64,000 nt of DNA from Papilionanthe hookeriana x Papilionanthe teres (taxonomy: Eukaryota; Streptophyta; Magnoliopsida; Asparagales; Orchidaceae), in NCBI GenBank assembly GCA_022702705.1, contig CM040431.1, positions 28,321,185 to 28,385,184 of the forward strand. Reading direction: 5' to 3'. This document shows, piece after piece, positions 32,491 through 45,540 of the stretch; positions within the stretch are counted from its first letter, which is position 1, and the number at the start of each line of letters is the position of its first letter. The translations under genes and the position numbers were made by a program. The notes below the pieces were generated by a model. The model saw nothing but the letters and a program-made list of their open reading frames with translations. It searched no databases and was not told the DNA's origin.

Positions 32491-33203
32491 TGATTCTTTT
32501 GATGGATCAACAAAGATCATACACGATCCGTTTTGAGTCTACATGGATTGTATGAAATATATTCCGGATCGAGTCGTACGACGTATTTTCAACATGATTG
32601 GAATGAAAGTGACCATGTCACGTTTTTGGCCTTCACCTCTTTTGTGCAAATTGATTGGGAAACGCCATTAAAGTTAAATGAACTTCGAACAAAGAACGTA
32701 AAAGAAAAAAAAGAGAATAAAAGAAAACTTTTTAAAAAAATCCGAAAAATGACAAACACCAAGTTCACATGAACATTAAATAAACAACAAAATAAAATTT
32801 GAACCATTAAAAGATAAACGAAATCAACACAAATCTCAAATTCAATCTTTCCAAATTCCGAATCAAATTTCAATCTTTTCAAACTTCAAAATCAAATTCC
32901 ATCCTTCCAAACTTCAAAATCAAATTCTCAATCAAATTCCAAATCCACTTCGATCAAATTTCAAATTTGATCTTCCCAAATCTCAAATCAAATTCTCAAT
33001 CAAAATCCAAATCCAATCTCGATCAAGTTTCAAACTTGATCTTTCAAATTTCAAATCAAATCTTAAATCAAGTTTCAATCGAGTTCAAACTCATCCTTCC
33101 AAATTTCCAAATTTCCAAATTCAATCTTTCCAGGCTTCAAGTCTCAATCAAATTCAAATTCAATCTCTATCAAATCTCAAATCCGATCTTCTAGATCTCA
33201 CAT
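32491..33203 (+). repeat. Degenerate TTTCAAATCAAATTC-type repeat tract
   Basis: After about 32800 the sequence is made of variants of CAAATTTCAAATC / AATCAAATTCC of 15-30 bp with no fixed period. It leads into the 83-bp array. The part 32491-32800 is non-coding. Confidence 0.6.
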
Positions 33204-34190
33204 CAATTCAAACCTTTTGGGTCGAGGATTTTACATCCAAGACTGCACTGCTTTAGGATTCTTTTCCTACTGCACTGAAATACATCAAATTCAAACCTTT
33301 TGGGTCGAGGATTTTACATCCAAGATTGCACTGCTTTAGGATTCTTTTCCTACCGCACCGAAATACATCAAATTCAAACCTTTTTGGTCGAGGATTTTAC
33401 ATCCAAGACCGCACCGCTTTAGGATTCTTTTCCTACCGCACCGAAATACATCAAATTCAAACTCTTTTGGGTCGAGGATTTTACATCCAAGACCGCACTC
33501 GCTTTAGGATTATTTTCCTATCGCACCGAAATACATCAATTCAAACCTTTTGGGTCGAGGATTTTACATCCAAGATTGCAATCGCTTTAGGATTCTTTTC
33601 CTACCGCACCGAAATACATCAAATTCAAACTCTTTCGGGTCGAGGATTTTACATCCAAGACCGCACCGCTTTAGGATTCTTTTCCTATCGCACCGAAATA
33701 CATCAAATTCAAACCTTTTGGGTCGAGGATTTTACATCCAAGACCGCATCGCTTTAGGATTCTTTTCCTACCGCACCGAAATACATCAAATCAAACTCTT
33801 TTGGGTCGAGGATTTTACATCCAAGACCGCACCGCTTTAGGATTCTTTTCCTATCAGCACCGAAGTACATCAAATCAAACTCTTTTCGGGTCGAGGATTT
33901 TACATCCAAGACCGCACCGCTTTAGGATTCTTTTCCTATTGCACCGAAGTACATCAAATTCAAACTTTTGGGTCAAGGATTTTACATCCAAGACCGCACT
34001 CGCTTTAGGATTCTCTTCCTATCGCACCGAAATACATCAAAATTCAACCTTTTGGGTCGAGGATTTTACATCCAAAACCGCATCGTTTTAGGATTCTTTC
34101 CCTATTGCGATGAAATACATCAAAATCAAACTCTTGAGGTTAAGGATTTTACATCCAACACCACTTTGCTCTGAGATATCTTCTCATTAC
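33204..34190 (+). repeat. 83-bp tandem repeat array in R 3' UTR (about 12 units)
   Basis: The anchor GGGTCGAGGATTTTACATCC starts at 33219, 33302, 33385, 33469, 33552, 33637, 33720, 33803, 33888, 33970, 34054 and about 34136, with spacing 82-85 bp. Units share a CGCTTTAGGATTCTTTTCCT segment and GCACCGAAATACATCAAA. The last unit is decayed and a remnant lies at 34211-34240. The open frames here arise because the unit is nearly a multiple of three and are not genes. Confidence 0.95.
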
Positions 34191-34614
34191 AACGATTCAA
34201 TCTAATCAATTCAATTTTCTTTCGAGGTTGGAGATGTTACATCTAAAACCTCAAAATCCTAATTTTCATTTCAAATCAAATCCCTCAAATTAATTTCGAC
34301 AAAACTTCAATCTAAATCGAAACTCCAAACTAAAATTTAAACTCACACATCAAAACATAAATTGAAACAAAATAAAATCTAAATCGAAATTCCCTCGCAT
34401 CATGTGATTCGGGATTTACCTCCTTTTCCTTTCCCCGGCGAGAGTTCAAGAATCTCCGGTTCCGGAGATATACTTGACACTCCCCAGGTAGAAACTCTTC
34501 TACTTCGTCCTAAGTTCGTCACTGGACATCCGTGTTGGTTTTGTTGATCGCTTCGGTCAACACCAATACGCGCGGTGTGCTCCGTCGACTCACCACACCT
34601 ATCGGGGGTCCATT
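34191..34614 (+). other. 3' UTR end and polypurine tract of R
   Basis: Non-coding. CGGGGGTCCATT (34603-34614) directly precedes the 3' LTR and is the likely plus-strand primer. Confidence 0.65.
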
Positions 34615-37600
34615 TGTCGACCTCATTTTCGATGAGGTCTTCCTTTCTTCTTTTTAGTGCTTAGGATCTAGCCTTAGGCTTTTCCTTTCGACTATCTTAG
34701 AGGACTAGAATCGGGACCCGCCTTTTAGAAATTTAAACCACTTCTAAACTCCCCGCAAACTCCACAAACTCGACTATAGACCCCTAATCACCTAGAGGGT
34801 CGAAATCAAATATGGAAGTTTAAAGGATGAGTTCCTATAGGACTCTTTGCGCCTTAGACTACCCCAGGTGGCCTCGGTCCAGTGAAGGGGCCGACATACA
34901 CTACACTTACACACTACATTTCCACACACTTCCTAAAACCACACCCATACCCAACTTGACCTCCGGACTCATGTAGGTGATTCACATGGATGGTCCTTAA
35001 CCCCTAAGCCCTCGCGCAAGAGGGTTAGGAACAACATAGCTGAATGCCTCAAATGAGTCCTTTCATGGCTCATATGGGCTTGAAATGGCTTCATGGCTCA
35101 ACCAAAATGATTTCACCCCACTCAAATTCACCCAATCTTAAATTTCCCAAATTTTCAATTTTTGACCCCCGGACCCTACACCTACTAAACCTACCCAAAA
35201 CCCTCGAATTACTCCAAATTTTTGCAAAATTTCCAAATTACCCAAAATTTTCCAAAATCAATCCCAAACACCTCCACATCACTCAAATTGATTATCCATA
35301 CCCAAAAATACCAAAAATTCCAAGAAAACCTCCCAATACCCTCCAAATAACCCAAAATACCCTTCTTGGCCTAAAAATCCAAAAATTCAAAAAATTCCCA
35401 GCAAAATTCCAGAAAATCCCAAATATTCCCAATTTCATTTTGTCCAACTACACCATGGGCCAATTTTGTCAATTTACCCTACTTTTGTCAAAACCCCCAC
35501 TCGACTCCATTTTAATCCAAAGTGAACCCAATGTCAAACCAAACCTATCCAATTGACCCCAATTTTGGTCCAATTCAATTCTAAACTTCAATTCAACATT
35601 CCTAATACTAATTTAGACCAAATCCAAGTCCAATTTGATTGACATTTGGATCCAATTCCACTTTTGACCTTAAGGCCCATTTTTCGACCTAAGCCCAAAC
35701 CTAACCCAAATGAACCCAAACCCCAAAAATCAAAGCCCAACCAAAGTCAAAACCTCTTTGAAACACTCCCATAAACACTTCTCAACAATAATTCTACATA
35801 AATTTCAACCCTAGCCCAACATTGGCCCAACTCGGCCCATTTGGACCTATATCAGCCCATTCACCAAAAGAATCCAAATCCAACCCAATTCAAGCCCAAA
35901 CTACCCCAAATTTGCTTCAAGTTACTCATGACACATCCATGAGCTAAACCAACAATTATTTGGCCCAACCTTTTACAAAAATTTTCATCCATGAACACAT
36001 TCATAAACTTAAAAGCCCACTTCCCTTAAACCTTTCTAAAAGCCCATTTCCTTCAAAATTCAAAAGCCCAAATCTACCCTAAAGCCCACATGACATCTCC
36101 ATTTGTCATCCATTTAATTAAATCCATTACCTAAGTCCTAAAATCACCATCAAATTATTCCAAATCAAGTTTCATACAAATTTCCATCAAAACATCCAAA
36201 ATTCTTAAAACCCATTTTCATGAAATTGACCCAAGCTTTTCCCAAGCCAAATGGAGCCAAGGATGAGCCATTCACAAGCCATATGAAGCCATGAAAGTTT
36301 GGCATGTGACCATGCCATTAATGGCAAAAGGAGGAGGTCCTTTAGCCATCTCCTAAAAGTCATTAACCTTAAGCATGTCTCCCCTTAACCAAGATTTAAT
36401 CCAAATATTCTTGGATAAGGACATCACCACCTCTCGACCACCTAGCCTAGCCGATCTTCTCACCCAAGACTGACCATGGGGAGGTGAACCCAACCCAAAC
36501 CAATGGGTTGACCAATTTCAAGCCAAAATGACCCCCTCCCCATTCCATTTTAATTCAAACACTTTACACATGTCCAAACCCAATCGACTTCACCATTGCC
36601 AAGCCCCGACCTCCCCGGTCAAGATGGTGACCCATGCCCGCCGGCCGACCGCCCTGGATCGCCGGAAAACACCACACCCGAGAGCTCACATGTGAGCCAA
36701 CTTTGGAATTCCACCTTCGCCGAGCCGCCCCATGCCCAATGGCCACCATGGCTGTTCTTCTCCTCACCGCAGCAGCTCGATCCCAAGCCCTAACTCCCCC
36801 GGGAGGCCTCCCGACCAGCTTCTATTTAAACTCCACCCCTCTCGGCCATAAGAAGAGCCAAGCACAAACCTTGCCAAAACTCGCCAAAATTGTTCCGCAC
36901 CCTTCTCCACTCTTAGAGCACTTGATCCCCAAGTGAGATCCCCCTGCCATTTCTCCTCCGTAAGCTCAATTTCGTAGTCGAAATTCCACCCAAAACCAGG
37001 ACACTTCTCCACAGTGAGCCAATTCCCAAATTGATTGGCTCTACACCTTCACCGCACCAAGGGAAGGTGTCCACCATCAAAAGCCCCATCTCCGAGCCAC
37101 CCGGCTTGCTCCAGCTCTCCAAGCTTTGTGATCGGGCTTGGTCGAAATCATATCCGGACAATTCACTGTACCGAGAGACTTCATCCGGAGCTTGCTAGGA
37201 CCCAATCGAAGGTGCAACAACTCTCGGATTGAAGCCACACTTCTCCGAGCCAAGGTATGAGCTAACTCTTCATCCCGAGCTTCGAAGATTCTCTATTTCA
37301 AATGCCTTAGTTCCAATGCATGTTAACCGTATAGATGTGTTCGTCTCTTCGAGACGAATCCATAGAGTATAAGAACGTAAAAATCCATCGAGAATCGAGT
37401 GAGATCTTAGGATTTAGTGTGGACGGCTCTCGGGTGAGAACACTCGGGGACGATGAACGGATGCCGTCCATTCGATACACGCGCGCACGGACGGCCGGGA
37501 TTGCGTCGGACCGAGAGACGCGTACGAGAACCGCGGGGCCCCGGCCGCCGACTCGGTGGCGGCGTCGAATGGGAGCGCGACGCGTGTGCGTTCGGAGTCG

Positions 37601-40600
37601 CCGAGGTTGACGCGGCGCCGCGTGGATAAATAGATAAATAGGATATTTTCTTATTTATTTAATTCCCTAAACTTCAAAAATCCATATCTTTGTGTAGAAA
37701 AATCACAAAAATAAAATAAAAATACCCTCTTGCTCAGCGGAATCGGAGGAGAATAATGTGAAAAAGAAATCACTTAATTTCATCAAATATTTTATTTTTT
37801 ATGATTTATTTACTCTCTGCATTGTTTTAATTCTCCATGCATGCATACAATTCACCATGGCATGAGACCATAGGGCTTTTGAAGCCTCTGAATTTGGGAA
37901 CATTCCCCGAATTTTCCAAAGTCGAGGCCATCCCTATGAGGAGTTCTTGATTTTTCAAGTTCAGTGTCACTCGTTTTGAGTATTTTAATTCCAGTAAATA
38001 GCATGTTGTGAAATAAATTCTAGGAAAATTTGGTGATGTTCCTTATGACCAGAGAACCCTAGGAAAAATAGGTTTTGACTTAGTTCATTTAAAACAGTAC
38101 TCTAATTGGCTTAAACACCCAAAATAGGTCTTTAATTAATTAGAGTTAACCAGGTATCAAATTGACTTGAAATCAATTCTCCACTGACCTTTAGGATCAG
38201 AGGAACCCACCATAAAAATTTGAAATCAATTGGACTTGGTTAGCCCTACTAATTGGGTTGATTAAGTCGCTTAGCCATTTTAAACTTTAAAAATTCATAA
38301 CTTTTAAAATACTTTTCAAAAATTCACCAAATTGGTTTTGGAGCCTCTCTGATATCAGGGGAACCTAAGAAAATTAAAATTTCAATTTTCTAAAAAAGTT
38401 AATTTTTAATAATATTTTAATATTTTTAATAATTAAAAAATAATAAAAATCACAAAAATAATAAAATTCACCAAAATGTCACATTTTGAATTTTAATCAC
38501 TTAGGAACAAATCCCACATTTTTCCTAGGTCTATTTAGTGAGATATTGAATTTTAAAGCCCTAGGGTAATTTTAAAATTAAAAAAATGTATTTTCTAGCA
38601 TTTTCACTAAAATAATTACAATAAATCATAGAAAAATCAGAAAATTGCAAAATTTGATTCTCTGGTTTCCTTGATATCAGAGAGATTTTTGAAAAATATA
38701 AAATCCATTTTTCAACATTTATTTTATTTTTAAATTAATTAACACTCCAAAACTCAAAATAATTATAATAAAAATAATATAATTCAAAAAAATCACCAAA
38801 ATTGGTCCAAGTGGTCCTCTGGTCATTAGGAATGTCCCCTAATTTTCTTAAGGATAGAAACTTTCTTTTGGTCATGTTATCAAATTTTCCTTGAAAATCT
38901 CTATTTTCCACCAAAAATAATTATATAAATAAATTAAATACAAAAAAAAATCACATTTTCTCCTCTCATGTCTTTATTGACATATGAGTGAAGTTACATA
39001 AAAATTTCAAATTCATTTAAGTTTAATTTAGTGAGTTATGAAATTATTAAGCTTAAAGGGTAAAATGGTAATTAAAATCTTTAATCCTTAATTAAAACTT
39101 TAGGTTTAATAAAAATTAACAAGTAAAATATTTGATCCTAATCTGATTTGGATGATTGAAATTTAAATAATTAAAGGGTAGAAACCCATTAAACAATTTC
39201 AAAATGATTAAACTTTAATTAAATAATTGATTAAATTTGGAAGAATAATAAAATTGGAATTATTAAAATAGGGATATTATTAGGAAGAGATTTATTCTTT
39301 AATTTAAAAAATCCCTAAATTAATTATCTCATTAATATTCAATCCTTAATTAAAATGATAATTCAAATTCAAAATATTAAAAGACTTAATCATTAAACTA
39401 AAGTCAAATTATTAAACTCTTTCAAAAATTTCAATTAAAATTAAAAATAAAGTAAATTAAAGATAAATTAAATTAAAATTAAATTAAATTTAATAATTAA
39501 ATTAAATTAAGACAAATTAAATTAAATTAAATTAAATTAAAATTAAATTAAATTAAATTAAACAATTAAATTAAATTAAATTAAATTAAATTAAAATTAA
39601 ATTAAATTAAATTAAACAATTAAATTAAATTAAATTAAATAATTAAAATTAAATTAAATTAAATTAAACAATTAAATTAAATTAAATTAAATAATTAAAT
39701 TAAATTAAATCAAATCAAATTAATTAAACACCAAATCAAATTAAATTGAACTATGTTAAACTAAATTAAAACTCAATTAAATTAAATTGAATTAAATATA
39801 ACATCACCTAAAACAGAAAGAAAATAAATTTTAAAAAAAAACAACTTGAACACTATTCCAAATTTAAACTCTTTAACTTAAACCAAATCATTTGAATACT
39901 AACTTACCCTTGAAAGCTTTAGTTATTATAACTCCTAAATAAAACATTAAATGAAGTGTCACTTCACTCATAGGATATTCAAATGTCCTAGCTACTCGAA
40001 GCAAGTTAACAAAACTTGAAATTCTTGGACGATTAATTCATTTGTATAATTAAATTCATTTGGACTTAAAACAATCCTAGAAATATTGAAAAGATGTTTA
40101 AGATTCCTCTTAAGCACTTCCTCAATATGATAGGACATTTATAAGAACAATTGAATTCGATTATTCTTCGATGAAGAAAATCGTCCTTAAACCAAAACAC
40201 AAAGAACCTAGACGTCATAGGAAATGACTAGCTATAGGATTAGGAATTTGGTAGAAAACCATAACCTTTCCCTTAGCTTTACCTAGGAACTCGCTTAAAT
40301 ATGCTAATTGTGTTTTAAGTGCAGTTTGGGATGACGGGAAGACCCTCCAGTACGCATTTGTATTATTGCAATTTACTTTCCCGCAATTTATTTTTCAAGC
40401 AATTTACTTTATTGCAATCGCGTTTATTTTTTCTTGCATGATAAAACAACCGTTGCATGAAAACTCACACCTTTAGGATAGCCCCTAAAACTGAAACCAA
40501 AATTAAGTTAAAAGTCATTGCAAGATAAAATTCACCGCCACAACATTTCAAAATATAAAACAACTCAAAATTTAATCACAAACAGAACACAAAACTACAA

Positions 40601-41918
40601 TTGCAACTAAATTAAAACGTCCTGTTGGATGATCGGGAATACCTCTGATGATGTAACCTACGTGTTGCTAACGGGATTTCCCACGGTCTAAATGAAAGTG
40701 TGGAACTCATTCGATTGAGTTTAGCAAATTCATCCGGACTAAGTGAATCCGATAAAAATAATGATGCCGGAAGGATGGAACCGTGGGATCTTAACCGGTG
40801 TCGTTATAATCAACTTTAAGATTTGTTTTAAATAAAACATAAAAAACACCTGGAAATTAAGATTTTCTCTAAACCAAAACACTTTTCTCAACTCCCGATT
40901 TATGATTTCTAAAACTAAACCTCCGTAACAACAAGGAGCTCGGAGCATGGTGGGCAAGACGACCATCGTCATCAACGAAACCCGAGTCTACTTCAAGAAA
41001 ACTTTCCTAGAATTAAACAACCAAGCCATAGGACTTCGAGGTAGCTTCGCCTAGTGCAACATAAATCCTCAACTCTTCGTTAGGCATTTGCATTGCAAAT
41101 TAAGCCCTAACCTGGTCTTAGGATTCCGAGGTAGTCGTCCGATACGACAATAAACCCTCACATCTTCTAGTGCTATTTGTTTGATTTTATCATACAAATA
41201 TAAGCCCTAATTAATTGAAATTGGCAAGATTGAAATATCAAATAAACATTAGGACTTTCCTAAATTCAAGACAAACAATAGGACAGTCGGAAATTATCGA
41301 AGTTCACTTCGAATCGGTGATTTCTCCTACCTCTTCCTTTGGATTCACAAAACAAAATGTTCCAAAATTTGATCCATTCCTATTGAAATTCCAAAATTCA
41401 ATCTTTGAAAACCTTAAACTTTCAAATTCTTGAGAGCGAATTATTGATTATTATCGAGAGTTTTCTTAGGTGATTCCCGTCACTTAAGATGTAATTAACT
41501 ATAGGGGCTTGCCCTTATAGGGAATTTTAAAGAACCTGTGTAATATAAACCCTGTTTGATACTTTCATATTAAGCAGGGGAATTTGTCGGCTTATAAAAT
41601 TGGTTCGCAAACCAAACGGATGTCACAAAACTTCTAGTTTATTTGATCGAGCCCCACCATCAAGCAGTGTGTCTATCCTTAGGATAGATATACGGTTTGT
41701 GGTGCGGTGCTCGTTTATATAAACTATTTGGGGATGTGAGATCGGTTTAATCTCATATCTTAAAACTTTCAAATTTAAAAATTATTTTCAAAATCAAATA
41801 CTACTTTCTAAATTATATATATTTAAATTAAATTTAAAATAAAAATTCGCCACACAACTTCTGTTAGGCGACCACTTTTCAAAATAAAACACACGACCTA
41901 AAAAAAATAATGCCGACA
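34615..41918 (+). repeat. 3' LTR of element R (7,304 bp)
   Basis: Near-identical to 14454-21764 over its full length, with the same sections: CCCAA-rich tract (about 35120-36260), TATA-like box 36822, donor-like site 37255, CpG island 37475-37623 and TTAAA tract about 39420-39805. Differences from the 5' LTR are mostly T/C before G and 1-bp indels at CTG/CAG sites (for example 36717, 36778 and 37968). Confidence 0.93.
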
Positions 41919-41923
41919 AAATG

Positions 41924-42312
41924 TGATGGTTTTTACTTGCACTTCTTTTTTGGAAATAGCGGCATAAGAAGATTATGCCATTGTTTTCCTTTTACTTTTC
42001 TTTTGTAATGAGTAGAAATCATGTTTAGGATTTTGTGATGCATGGTAGAAGTAAATTTAATTATAAATGTAAAAGGTAAACATGATTGGAAGATCGTTGC
42101 TTGCAATCGATCAAATGAATTCAGGTACGCTTCCGCTATTGTATCGATTCAGTTTTTCTCATTAATATGAACATGAATTAAAGATCGTGGTGTATTCCTA
42201 ATAGATTTTGATTCGATCAAAATCTATTTGGAAAATTTAGAAAAGAATTCCAACAATATTGGTATCAGAGAATAGATTAACATTTATTACCATGTAATTG
42301 CGGGTCGGGTCA
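41924..42312 (+). repeat. 5' LTR of element C, right part, rearranged
   Basis: It begins TGATGGTTTTTACTTGCAC, continuing the site interrupted by R. A second copy of the TAATGAGTAGAAATCATG...ATAAATGTA segment (42006-42070) makes a roughly 140-bp tandem duplication across the insertion point. About 42071-42275 does not match the 3' LTR. The last about 30 bp ending in CGGGTCA at 42312 again resemble the 3' LTR end. Confidence 0.6.
42071..42275 (+). mobile_element. Possible Ty1/copia LTR-end fragment within C 5' LTR
   Basis: AATTCCAACA followed by ATATTGGTATCAGAG (42246-42270) is the classic copia LTR-end plus initiator tRNA-Met PBS pattern. The upstream CAGGTACGCTTCCGCTATTG is copia-LTR-like. 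It has no match in the C 3' LTR. Confidence 0.45.
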
Positions 42313-42318
42313 AGTTTT

Positions 42319-42336
42319 TGGCGCTGTTGCTGGGGA
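42319..42336 (+). other. Primer-binding site of element C
   Basis: TGGCGCTGTTGCTGGGGA, Athila type, 6 bp after the LTR end. Confidence 0.8.
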
Positions 42337-42661
42337 GGTTTCAGTAAGAACTTTATGAGAATTTTAGTTGAAGTAATTAGGCTTAGACTTGGAAAACTGT
42401 AGTGTAGTAAAAACTGTTTTGTGTGAAAAGTGTTTTTATATGAAAAAGAGTTGTGAAAAAACTGTTTGTGTGAAAAATATGGTGTTCGTGAAAATATTTT
42501 GTTGTGTTGAATATATTTCATCTATTATTTGTTTAATTGTTAATGTATTATTTGTTGTGTTACGTATCCAAAATAATGGATCTGTAGGACTTGTGCCTTA
42601 TGATCCCGTATTTGAAGAAAATAAAAAAATAAAAATACAGAAAGCACTTGAAAAACTTGAA

Positions 42662-44191
42662 ATGGAAATGGAAAACTTACAAAAAAATAACTTGGAAAAT
42701 CATCATAAATCATTGAGGGATTACATAAATCCTACGACAGATGAAATTCACTCTAGTATATAAAACCCTGTCGTAGAAGCTGACTCTTTTGAAATAAATC
42801 CTGAGATTATCCAACTGGTGCAGAACAATTAGTTTGGGGGAACTCCTTCAGAGGAACCATATTTACACTTATCAAATTTTCTAGAACTTTGTGCTACATT
42901 TCATTATAATGACATGTCAGACGATGTTGTTAGACTAAAGCTTTTTCCTTTCTCACTAAGGGATAAGGCTAAAATGTGGTTATACTCATTAGCACCTGGC
43001 TCTATTAAAAATTGGAAGGAGTTAACTCAGAAATTCCTAGCTAAGTATTTTCCACCTTCAAGGACTACTCAACATAGAAACGATATTATCTCATTTTGTC
43101 AGTATGAAGGGGAATCAACATACGGAGCCTGGGAAAGATTTAAGGAACTCCTAAGAAAGTGTCCACACCACGCTCTGCCCGATTGGTTAATCATTCAAAC
43201 TTTTTATAACGGGTTAGTAGAATCCCTTAGGTCTATAATTGATTCTGCCGCTGGTGGATCATTAATGTCAAAATCATTTGATGAAGCATATGAGTTAATT
43301 GAAAAAATGGCTACAAATGAATTTCAATGGCCCTCTACAAGGGTAAATCATAAAAATGTAGCTAGTGTTCATGATACGAATACGATTTTAATTCTTGCAT
43401 CTCAAATTGCCGCAATATCAAGGAAGTTGGACCAATTTGGAATGAACCAACCTCAATTTACTCCTGTACGTGAGGAAAGTTCATTAGGGCCAATAATTGA
43501 TTCTAAATTATCATATGAGACTTTAAATACCATAAACAACCCGTACTCTAACTTTTACAACACATGTTGGGAGAACCATCCTAAATTTAACTGGAATCAT
43601 ACTACTGATGATGGAAACCAAAAATGGGAAAATAATCATGCAAATCATAATGGAAGTTGGAATAATCAGGGGAACACAAACTATAGAGCTTCATATCCAC
43701 CGGACTTTAACAATGATAAAAAATTTAAGGAAAAGAAGACGTCTATGGAAGAAGTGGTATTGCAAATGGGAAACCAGTTGCAAAGTCAAAATGCTGCGAT
43801 TAAAAACATAGAGAATCAACTGGGACAAATTGCTAAGTCACTTAGCAATAGACACCAAGGAACACTTCCTAGCAACAATGAGATCAACCCTAAAGAGAAC
43901 ACTAATGAACAAATAGAAGTTCTCCAATTAAAAATTGGAAGAGATATAGAGGATGTGGTTAGAAAAGAGAAAGATGTTGTGAGAGAAACAAAGAAAACTA
44001 AAAGACCTAAAGAACATGTTTATAAGGATATGAAAAAATTAATATCTCCAACTAAAATCAGTTTGGAAAAACCTCCACCTCCATTTCCTCAAAGACTTAG
44101 ACAACATGAGTTGGATAAAAAATTTTCAAAGTTCATGAAAGTACTTAAGAAGTTAACGATAAATATTCCTTTCACTAAAGCTTTGGAATAG
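42662..44191 (+). pseudogene. gag of element C (Athila type)
   Basis: The start ATG at 42662 (MEMENLQKN) is preferred to 42389 because the upstream part reads leader-like sequence and A gag begins shortly before the LRDY motif. One frame runs to 44191, with stops at 42761-42763 and about 42830, both where A has Gln. Motifs are KSLRDYINPTTDEI, LFPFSLRDKAKMWLYSLAPG, KFLAKYFPPSRTTQHRN, AWERFKELLRKCPHHALPDW and a Gln/Asn-rich C-terminus. It ends in KISLEKPPPPFPQRL and the start of the protease lead-in. This is the most complete gag in the window. Confidence 0.88.
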
Positions 44192-44655
44192 ATGCCAAGT
44201 TATGCAAAGTTTATAAAGGATATATTAAATAAGAAAAGGAAATTTGGGGATTATGAGAAGTTGCACTAAGTGAGGAGTGCAGTGCCATACTTCAGAAAAA
44301 TTTTCCTTAGAAACTTAAAGATCCTTGTAGCTTTACAATTCATTGTGCAATTGGAAAAAAATTATGTGGAAAAGCTTTATGTGATTTAGGAGTGAACATT
44401 AATGTGATGCTTCTATCTATATTTAGAAGGTTAGGTTTAGTCGATATTTCTCCCACTACTGTAACCCTTATGTTAGCTGATCGATCTATCATTTATCCAA
44501 AAGGAGTTATAGAAGATGTGCTTGTTAAAGTGGATAAATTTATCTTTCCTTTGGATTTTATTGTATTAGATATGGTGGAAGATAAAGAAATTCCAATTAT
44601 TTTAGGGAGACCTTTCCTTGTTACTGGACAAGCTATGATAGATGTGCAAAAATGA
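44192..44655 (+). pseudogene. Protease of element C
   Basis: After a frame change, GKALCDLG (about 44368-44391) then NINVMLLSIFRRLGL, SIIYPKGVIEDVLVKVDKF and IPIILGRPFLVTG. The catalytic Asp is kept, but the residues after DLG are VNIN where A has ASIN. It is the last enzymatic domain of C. Confidence 0.8.
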
Positions 44656-45069
44656 GAGTTGACTATGAATATTAATGACCATGAAGTTACTTTTGATGTA
44701 TTAAAGACTATGAAATATCCAGCTGAGAGAAAAGATGATGAATGTTTTTGGATAGATGAAATTGATTATCTAAGTAAAAACCATTTCCAAGAAAGTTTTG
44801 AGAGTAAGTTAGCAGATGACATTGAAATGGATTTTCATGATGATTCGAAAAGGTTATTTAAAGAAGACTGTATGTATGTTCAGGAGAGGTGTGAAATGAT
44901 AGACGCTACTAAAAATAGTAAAATTTTAATTCCATTTGTTGAAAAATCTCATGAGCTTAAGATGGATGTACCCCATACAATTTTAAAGTCTATCTATTTA
45001 GGGAATTCATCTACACAACCAGTCTTTATATCTTTAGAATCGACTCAATCAAAGAAAAAATTGAATTAA
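44656..45069 (+). pseudogene. Post-protease linker ORF of element C
   Basis: Open for 136 codons and homologous to the protease-RT linker of A (MKYPAERKDDECF, ILKSIYLGNSSTQPVFIS). The similarity ends just where RT should begin. In A the same segment continues into the RT lead-in. Confidence 0.75.
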
Positions 45070-45540
45070 ATAATGAATAAGATAAAATTGTTGAACTGAG
45101 ACTTGGAAGAGAATTTGAGGATATATTTCAAAAGAGCTTTGAGTTGAAAAAAGAGGATAAGTATTTTGAAAGACCAATATAAGATAACATGAGACAGAAG
45201 AATATCCCAGAAGAATTTGATCCTGAATCTGAATTATCTAGAGAGAATCTAATCTAAAATTTAGGAGATATTGAAGTATCTTATAAAGATCAATTTCTTA
45301 TAAATTTTAAGGATGATATTAATATGCAGATTCAAAAAATCAATAGAAGAACATTGGATCTAGAAAGAAATATGAAGAACAATGATATAAATCCATCTAA
45401 AAAGAAATATCTAAATGAAGAATTAAAATTTAAGGATTTTATAGGAATCCCTGGATCTGGAAATGATTGGGCAATTGATTAAGGATTACTTAAATAAAAT
45501 TTTGATCTAGGTGGAATCATTTGTCGAGCTAACGACAGTA
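45070..45540 (+). pseudogene. Tail of element C coding region
   Basis: Lys/Glu/Asn-rich frames with several stops and no RT, RNase H or integrase motif. Short pieces such as IPGSGNDWAID are not recognised. It ends at the conserved block at 45541. Confidence 0.5.

Larger units (their letters stand above)
14454..41918 (+). mobile_element. Element R: giant Tat/Ogre-type Ty3/gypsy retrotransposon, 27,465 bp
   Basis: Complete element with perfect TSD AAATG (14449-14453 and 41919-41923). LTRs are 14454-21764 (7,311 bp) and 34615-41918 (7,304 bp), both TG...GCCGACA. The internal region is 12,850 bp: PBS, upstream ORF, gag, protease, RT, RNase H, archaeal-type RNase H, integrase, extra 3' ORFs, an 83-bp tandem array and PPT. 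The archaeal-type second RNase H and gag place it in the Tat lineage; size and PBS suggest Ogre-like. Frames are broken at many points. Target sequence continuity is shown by the intact site near 48651 in the C 3' LTR. Confidence 0.93.

Noticed and set aside
33326..34174. Several repetitive open frames (RTALGFFSYRTEIHQ-type)
   Set aside because: They come from the 83-85-bp tandem array reading through because the unit is near a multiple of three. Not a repeat protein gene.
42237..42521. 94-codon minus-strand frame over the C PBS and leader
   Set aside because: It crosses the PBS and LTR end, is low in complexity and has no homologous frame in A.
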